Positions 57,796-64,000 of a stretch of DNA of 64,000 nucleotides are shown here, one piece after another (the stretch's first letter is position 1; each line of letters begins with the position of its first letter). The translations under genes and the position numbers were made by a program. The stretch is from assembly GCA_030765065.1 (NCBI GenBank), contig CM060988.1, positions 195,918,565 through 195,982,564 on the forward strand, given 5' to 3'. A model generated the notes under the pieces. The model had not been told where the DNA came from and searched no databases. It saw only the letters and a program-made list of their open reading frames with translations. This DNA is from Deroplatys truncata (taxonomy: Eukaryota > Arthropoda > Insecta > Mantodea > Mantidae).

Positions 57796-59795
57796 CATAA
57801 ATGTAATGTTTGCAATAAGGCCTTTATTTGGCTATCAGATTTGAAATTACACATTTTAATTCATGAGGGCAAAAAGCCACACAAATGTAATGTTTGCAAT
57901 AAAAGTTTTACCCATTTATCATATATGCAAGCACAGGTTGATTCATGAAGGTAAAAAGCCACACAAATGTAATGTTTGCAGTAAGGGATTTACACAGCTA
58001 GGGAAATGGAAAACACAGTTTGATTCACAAGGGCATAAAGACTTACAAATGTAATATTTGCAATAAAAGTTTTACTCATTTATCATATCTGAAAGAACAT
58101 AGTTTGATTCATGAGGGTAAAAGGCCACACACATGTAATGTTTGCAATAACACCTTTACTCATATATGGAAGTTAAAACCACACACTGTAATTCATGAGA
58201 GTAAAAAGCCTCACAAATGTAATGTCTGCCATAAGAGTTTCAAATGGCTATGCAATTTGAAAGCACACAGTTTAATTCATGACAGTAAAAAGCAACACAA
58301 ATATAATGTTTGCAGTAAGGGATTTACACAGCTAGGTAAATTGAAAACACGCAGCTTTATTCATAAGGGCATAAAGTCACTCTAATGTAATGTTTGCCAT
58401 AAGTGTTTAAAACTGCCATAGCATTTGAAGGCACACTCTTTTGATTCATGAGGATAAAATGCCACACAAATGTAATGTTTGCAATAAGACCTTTACTCAG
58501 CTAGCACATTTGAAAACACAGTTTTATTCATGAACATAAAAAGCCACACAAATGTATGATTTGCAATAAAAACTTTATTCAGCTAAACAATTTGAAAAAC
58601 ACAAGCGTAATTCATGATACAGTCATCCTCCATGTAGTGCTAACATGCTAGCCTCTAATTTCCAAGGTCATGTGTTCAAACATAGCAGAGGGCAATGAAT
58701 TGTTTGGCCTCCATCAAAAGGGAAATAAAGCTGCCTGGTCCTTTGTCTTTGATTTATGGCACGTAAGAGAACCTGCAGTCTGATAAAGGTGTGTCTAATC
58801 AAATTTCCATTTTTTCATGCCTCATATAGAATGGGATTCTAAGAAGCATAGCAGTTAAAACAGCACACATAAATACAAATTCAGTTTAATTTACTTTTTT
58901 TATTTATGAGAGCAAAAAGCCGCACAAATGTAATCTTGGCCATAAGAGCTTTTTTGAGCTATGATACTTATTTGAAAGCACACAGCTCATTCAGGGGGTT
59001 GAAAAGTCACACAGTTGTAATATTTGCAGTAAGGGCTTTACACAGCTAGGGAAGTTGAAGACACAGTTTGATTCATGAGGGCAAAAAGCCATGCAAATGT
59101 AATGGTTAAATATAAGATTTACTTGGCTATCAATCTGAAACTACACAGATTGATTTTTCAGGGTAAAAGGCCACATAAATGTAATCCTTGCAATAAGAGC
59201 TTTACTTGGCTGTCAGATTTGAAGAGACAGTTTGATTCGGGAAAGTAAAGATCCAACCCAAAAAATAAATTAATTTAATGAAAGATCTCTTTTTAGATAA
59301 TTTAAATTGTAATTTTTATGTACTTTTGTTTATTTCGAATAACATTTATGTATTTCACATCCAAATACCATTTTGGTTTCAAAGCAGCTGCTTTATATTG
59401 ACTTTTCGTAGATGTAGTACATATGTAATATTTCCAATAAGACCTTAACTGTGCTATCAAATTTGTTAAAGAACACAGTTTGATTCATGGGGCTAAAAGC
59501 CACACAGTCGTAATGTTTGCAGTAGGAGCATTATTCAGCAATAAAAACACACTTTGATTCAAACAAACCTAATGTTTACAAGAAGAACTTTGCATTTGAA
59601 GACACAGTTTGATTCATAAAGGTAAAAACGCTTATGAATGTAATGATTAAAATAAGTGCTTTACTCGACTATGATTTATGGGGCAGAAAAATAGACTTAT
59701 GAGCACAAAAGCCCACACATGTAATGTTTCCATTAAGATCTGAGACCACATTTGAAAACGCACAGTTGGATTCATGAGGGCAAAAGCTCTCAGGT
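57796..59795 (+). pseudogene. Decayed zinc-finger array downstream of the right gene
   Basis: Fingers continue after the stop: one intact in frame ([10 protein letters not shown]), one cut by a 2-bp loss near 57,930, one in a second frame (57,960), then four in a third frame at 58,020-58,385, the last with Tyr for Cys. From 58,390 they are fragments only. A SINE splits them at 58,622-58,890, and fragments go on to 59,795. The array resumes after the Tc1 at 61,005. Possibly part of the 3' UTR. Confidence 0.85.
58622..58890 (+). repeat. tRNA-derived SINE, diverged
   Basis: Plus-oriented copy with head CCTCCATGTAGTGC (A box eroded) and a B box GTGTTCAAAC, body and tail (CACATAAATACAAATTCAG). 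More mutated than most copies. Confidence 0.8.
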
Positions 59796-59796
59796 A

Positions 59797-61002
59797 CATT
59801 ACGTGATCAAAAGTATCCGGACACCTGGATGAAAATGATGTACAAATTCATGGCTCCCTCCATTGGTAATGCTGGAAGTCAATATTGTGTTGACCCACCC
59901 TTAGCCTTGATGACAGTGTCCACTCTCACAGGCATACTTTCAATCAGATGCTGGAAGGTTACTTGGGGAATGGCAGCCCATTCTTCAGGGAGTGCAGAAC
60001 TGAGGAGAGGTATCGATGTAGGTCGGTGAGGCCTGGCACAAAGTCAGCGTTCCAAAACATCCCAAAGGTGTTCTATAGGATTCAAGTCAGGTCTCTGTGC
60101 AGGCCAGTCCATTACAGGGATGTTATTGTCATGTAACCACTCCGCCACAGCCCGTGCAGTATAAACAGGTGCTCAATCATGTTGAAAGATGCAATTGCCA
60201 TCCCCCAATTGCTCTTCAATAGTGGTAAGCAAGAAGGCGCTTAAAGTATCAATGTAGGTCTGCGCTGTGATCGTGCCATGCAAAACAACAAGGGGTGCAA
60301 GCTCCTCCAGGAAAAACATGACCACACCATAATACTACCACCTCCGAATTTTACTGTTGGCACTACACACACTGGCAGATGGCATTCACCATACCCACAC
60401 CCTGCCATCGGATGGCCACATTGTGTACCGGAATTTGTCACTCCACACGTTTTGCCACTGTTCAATCATATAGTTTTGGCCCTCCTTACACCAACGGAGG
60501 CATTCTATGGCATTTTCCTGTGTGATGTGTAGCTTATGAGCAGCCGCTCATTCTTGGAATCCAGGGTTTCTCACCTCATGGCTAACTGTCATAGTACTTG
60601 GAGTGGATCCTGATGCAGTTTGGAATTCCTGTGTGATGGTCTGGATAGAGGTCTGCCTATTACTCTTTACGACACTCTTCAAATGTCGGCGGTCTCTGTC
60701 AGTCAACAGACGAGGTCGGCCTGTACGCTTTTGTGTTGTACATGTCCCTTCATGTTTCCACTTCACTATCACATCAGAAACAGTGGACCAAGGGATGTTT
60801 AGGAGTGTGGAAATCTCACGTACAGACTTCTGACACAAATGACAGCCAATCACCTGACCACGTTCCCATTCTGCTGTTTCACAATGTCTAATGACTACTG
60901 AGGTCACTGATAATGAATACCATGCAGTAGGTGGCAGCACAATCACCTAAGATGAAAAATGTATGCTTGTGGGTGTGTCCAGATACTTTTGATCACATAG
61001 TG
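59797..61002 (-). mobile_element. Tc1-family transposon, 1.2 kb
   Basis: Ends CATTACGTGATCAAAAGTAT and, reversed, CACTATGTGATCAAAAGTAT, flanked by TA at 59,795-59,796 and 61,003-61,004. The minus strand encodes a broken Tc1 transposase: the 132-codon frame at 60,946-60,548 has both helix-turn-helix parts (VREISTLLNIPWSTVSDVIV, then RTGRPRLLTDRDRRHL). Later come IFQHD-APVYTA (second Asp) and PDLNPIEHLWDVLER (Glu, DD34E type). Stops and a shift make it inactive. The left arm is unfilled near 3,930. Confidence 0.93.
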
Positions 61003-61004
61003 TA

Positions 61005-61400
61005 TGTTATGTTTGCTAGAAGAACTTTACTCTATAATAAGATTTGAAAGCATGGGTTCTGTTCATAAGGTTAAAAGCCGCACAATTGTAATGTTTGCAA
61101 TAAGAGCATTTATTTGCTATCACATAAATGAAAGGACACTGTGATATCTAAGGGTAAATATTCGCAAAAACATGTTTGGAAAAGCAACTTTATGTTTAAA
61201 AACACACAGTGACTTAGTGTTTGCAAGTCGAGATTTCCTCATGTATCAAATTTAAAACCATACTATTTGATTGATGAGAGCGCAAAACAACAGGAGTGCA
61301 ATATTTGCAAGAAGAACTGAAATCCGCCATCAAATTTAATTAGATACGTTTGAGTAATGAGCGCAAAGCCCATGTGAATGGAACACTTTTACTCTACTTT
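61005..61400 (+). pseudogene. Far end of the decayed zinc-finger array
   Basis: Resumes the array on the other side of the Tc1 (AATGTTTGCAATAAGAGC, 61,090). At 61,200-61,400 it matches the left arm at 3,300-3,530. Inverted homology ends here. Confidence 0.75.
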
Positions 61401-63440
61401 AATATCTAGAAAGACAGCTTCATTTATGTGCATAGAAAACATAATGTTACGCTTTCAGGGACATGTTTTAGCCAGGTATTAAATTTAACCATGCATAATA
61501 TAATTTATAGAAATAAATAAATAAAAATGCTTACTGCCTTCATAATGTTTTCTTATTTGGGGTAAGCAAAAATGTTAATTTAAAACTATAAGGCAGAAAT
61601 AAACACTCAATTGTGATGTTCTATAGAAGATGTTAAGTGGTTTTGATTTATGAAACAGCCTAATTTGACTAAGGATAGAAGAATGATATCCATATACAAA
61701 GTTTGCAAGAAGTGTTGAACTAGTTATCTTCTTTGAAAATACATAACTGCATCCAAGATGTGAGAAAGGAGCACATGGTTGAAATCTATGAGATCTTAGT
61801 ATACTGATACTGAGTAATTTAATTCTTGAGGTTAATAAATTATACAACTGTAAATCCAGAATATATTGTCCATCAGAACTATAAACTGTGTGTGATTAAT
61901 GGGTTAAAATCTATAGTACTTAAAAGAACTCTGCACTAAGAGATATTCCTCCATGATACATATAAGGTTACAATATGTGTTTAATTCTTACATTACCAAT
62001 CAATTGAACACCTCATATTTTTACAAAGCATTGTAACCAAAGTACTTGGAGATGATATTTTTTGAATTTGTAGAATTAGTTTTATAATGTCATGAACTAT
62101 CAGTTCATCTTAATAAACTGCATGTATGCTATGAAGTTGTTATATCTTTTATAGTAATGTCAGTTTAGAAGGAGAAGAGCAGTGATAAATTTATTGTTTA
62201 AAATACAGTTTTCTCTGGAATGGAAAACTCAAGAGATATCTGTAATGAAATTATTACTGGCAGTGTGTTGTTAAAAGTGCACTAAAGAACTTAATTGTGC
62301 AACACAACTAATGGGCTTCATTTTAATGTTAGCACCCTCATAAAAAGTGGGAGTCTCTCCTCATGAAATCCTGTGATCATGTTTATTAATCTGTGTCACT
62401 AAGAATAAAATTATAGTTATGATATAAAGTGGTATGCATTAAATCTGTGTCTGTCATATAAACAGCAGTTTTTCAGTGAATTTTCTCTCTCTCGATATTT
62501 CTTAGAGGAGCTTTAAGGGTGTCTCACAAATGAGAAAATCTCAGAATTATCTCGGAAATGGTACCCACTTAAAAACACAATTAGATTATGTAAATTTATC
62601 TTAAGTTTGTCACTGTTTTGAAAATGTGTATGAGAAATCCATTTCATATATATCCAATTGGAAAAAAAACATGCTTTAAGTACACTGCGTAGAAGGAGGT
62701 TAACCAAAACAAGATACTAAATGCTATAATTATTATCAGAATTAAAAAATACTCTTAGGTAACTTTCACTATTGGAAGCACTGTGAGAAAGCATAATTAA
62801 GGCAAAGGTAATCATAACTACTGAAGTATAATTACAGGGCACATTATCAAGTTTCTTGATATCTTAATTCCTTGTATGCTTTAAAATTACAGTTAAAACG
62901 GTTCCCTTCTACTATGATGTAGGAAGTAAAGAATATTTATTTCAAGTTTTAATTACATATTTCTTACAATTCAGAATGACATCCTTTTAAGGCTCACCAT
63001 ACTCACCCCTGGTCATGTACTTGAGTTAAAGCCTTATTTTAACTTGGTTTTCTCTTCTATCTTATCTAATTCATTTGCTCTTTACTCTTCCTGGATATTT
63101 ATCCATATTACACCTTTCTGACTTTCAACACTTTTGTTTTTGTGATATTATTTTCTATTTTATTTCAGTTTGGATCCCATATAACCTCTCTACAATGCTT
63201 GTTTCTTTGTACTGTATGAAACAATGAAACATATCCTTTGTTTCTCATACCAACACGAACTTCCATGTCGCAGTTCCTAAAACCTCTTAAGATACATTGC
63301 CCCTGTTCACATCCATGCGTATCTCTCTCCACCTTGCTTATCACAATATCACAGTTCTCAACATGCTCCTCCCTCCCTAATCCTTATTATCTAATCTCAA
63401 ATAACTTTTATTTTCAAAATTTGACTATATCTTTTGTCTC
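61400..63440. other. Outside the right arm, no gene recognised
   Basis: AT-rich DNA with short open frames only. No match to 1-3,290 was found apart from the retroelement fragment that follows. Confidence 0.45.
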
Positions 63441-63925
63441 CCAGTTTCTTCTAACCACCTGATTACTTTCTTCCAGAATTTGATTGAATTATTTTCTCCT
63501 CCCTTCCATACATTCCATAAATTCAGATTCCTGTACCACTATTTCAAAACTCTTTCCAACACCATTCTTGTTATATCTAGTCCTGCTAATGCTGGTACTC
63601 TTGGCCATGTTTCTGGTCAATGTACATCAACAATTTTGTTCACAATACCTGATAAGCCTCAAATTCTCACTCCATTTAATAACTTTTAGTCTACCAATGC
63701 TTTATAGATACTCCTGGTATTTTGTATAAACACGCCCTCAACTCCTTTCATAGCTAATTTTCCTTCACCTTCCTACCATGTGGTCCCCATCCACCAATTC
63801 TACTCAATCTTACTCCCAGTAATAAATGCTTTCTTTATTTTTAATTCCTGTATTCAAGTATAATTTTTCATGTTTTCTTAACCTATTCCCTTTTTGAATG
63901 CCATTATTTTAGATTTTTTAATGTT
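63440..63925 (-). pseudogene. Non-LTR retrotransposon ORF2 fragment, sister of the one at 1,362
   Basis: Closely matches 1,362-1,812 in the same orientation, for example GAATTTATGGAATG in reverse and the GGCCATGTTTCTGGTCAATG segment in forward sense. Minus-strand reading again shows the KYWYR type of motif, with stops. Confidence 0.55.
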
Positions 63926-64000
63926 TAAATGTAGGCAATAATAGTATGGTTTTAAAAGCAATAGTACATATTGAAAGATTGTCAGTAGTCATCGATTCTT

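Larger units (their letters stand above)
40670..61400. repeat. Right arm of the inverted duplication
   Basis: Reverse-complement partner of 3,297-25,000; block pairs are listed there. Right-only material includes 41,140-42,540, most of 43,490-44,330, the mariners at 49,494 and 53,064, the non-LTR element at 54,092, the SINEs at 51,608 and 58,622, and the Tc1 at 59,797. Confidence 0.93.

Noticed and set aside
1362..63925. Long terminal repeats of one giant element
   Set aside because: The two terminal fragments are ORF2 pieces of a non-LTR family, not LTRs, and lie outside an inverted, not a direct, structure.

Overview
The window is AT-rich, intron-containing eukaryotic DNA dense in mobile elements. 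The mix suggests an arthropod genome, though the species cannot be named: mariner, Tc1, pogo/Tigger and hAT transposons, several RNase H-bearing or Jockey-like non-LTR retrotransposons, and a tRNA-headed SINE. Only two genes look intact. They are paralogous C2H2 zinc-finger genes of three coding exons each, on opposite strands and pointing away from each other: the left gene on minus (exons at 12,775-11,847, 9,480-9,440 and 5,849-4,580; 743 aa) and the right gene on plus (exons at 47,760-48,640, 51,487-51,527 and 56,700-57,795; 669 aa). In both, the 41-bp middle exon, the splice sites and the reading-frame phases match, and splicing gives an open protein.

The two genes sit in the arms of a very large, old inverted duplication. 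The left arm runs from about 3,300 to 25,000 and the right arm from about 40,670 to 61,400, with a spacer of about 15.7 kb. More than twenty separate blocks, coding and non-coding, match in inverted orientation, at roughly 75-85% identity by eye. Each arm has since taken its own insertions, and several can be read against an empty site in the other arm. Left-arm examples are a Tigger at 20,057-22,158, an hAT at 22,844-24,717, SINEs and a foldback element at 3,544-3,752. Right-arm examples are two mariners, a Tc1, a 5'-truncated non-LTR element and SINEs.

The spacer is a nest of dead retroelements. A non-LTR element A (25,530-30,800, resuming at 34,520-34,735) is interrupted by a second non-LTR element B (30,926-34,430), which itself carries a SINE. 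After these come a GC-rich, minus-strand Jockey-like stretch (34,738-37,735) and a minus-strand hAT copy (37,741-39,420). Outside the arms lie a related hAT copy at the left edge and two same-orientation fragments of one non-LTR family, near 1.4-1.8 kb and 63.4-63.9 kb.

Each zinc-finger protein has an acidic N-terminal region built of about four 45-residue repeats, followed by a finger array (12 fingers left, 10 right). Downstream of each stop codon is a long trail of decayed fingers, so the ancestral array was longer. The DNA-contact residues differ between the two arrays, which suggests the paralogs bind different sequences. No RNA genes, CRISPR arrays or bacterial features are present. Family names for the elements rest on recognisable motifs, not on database searches.
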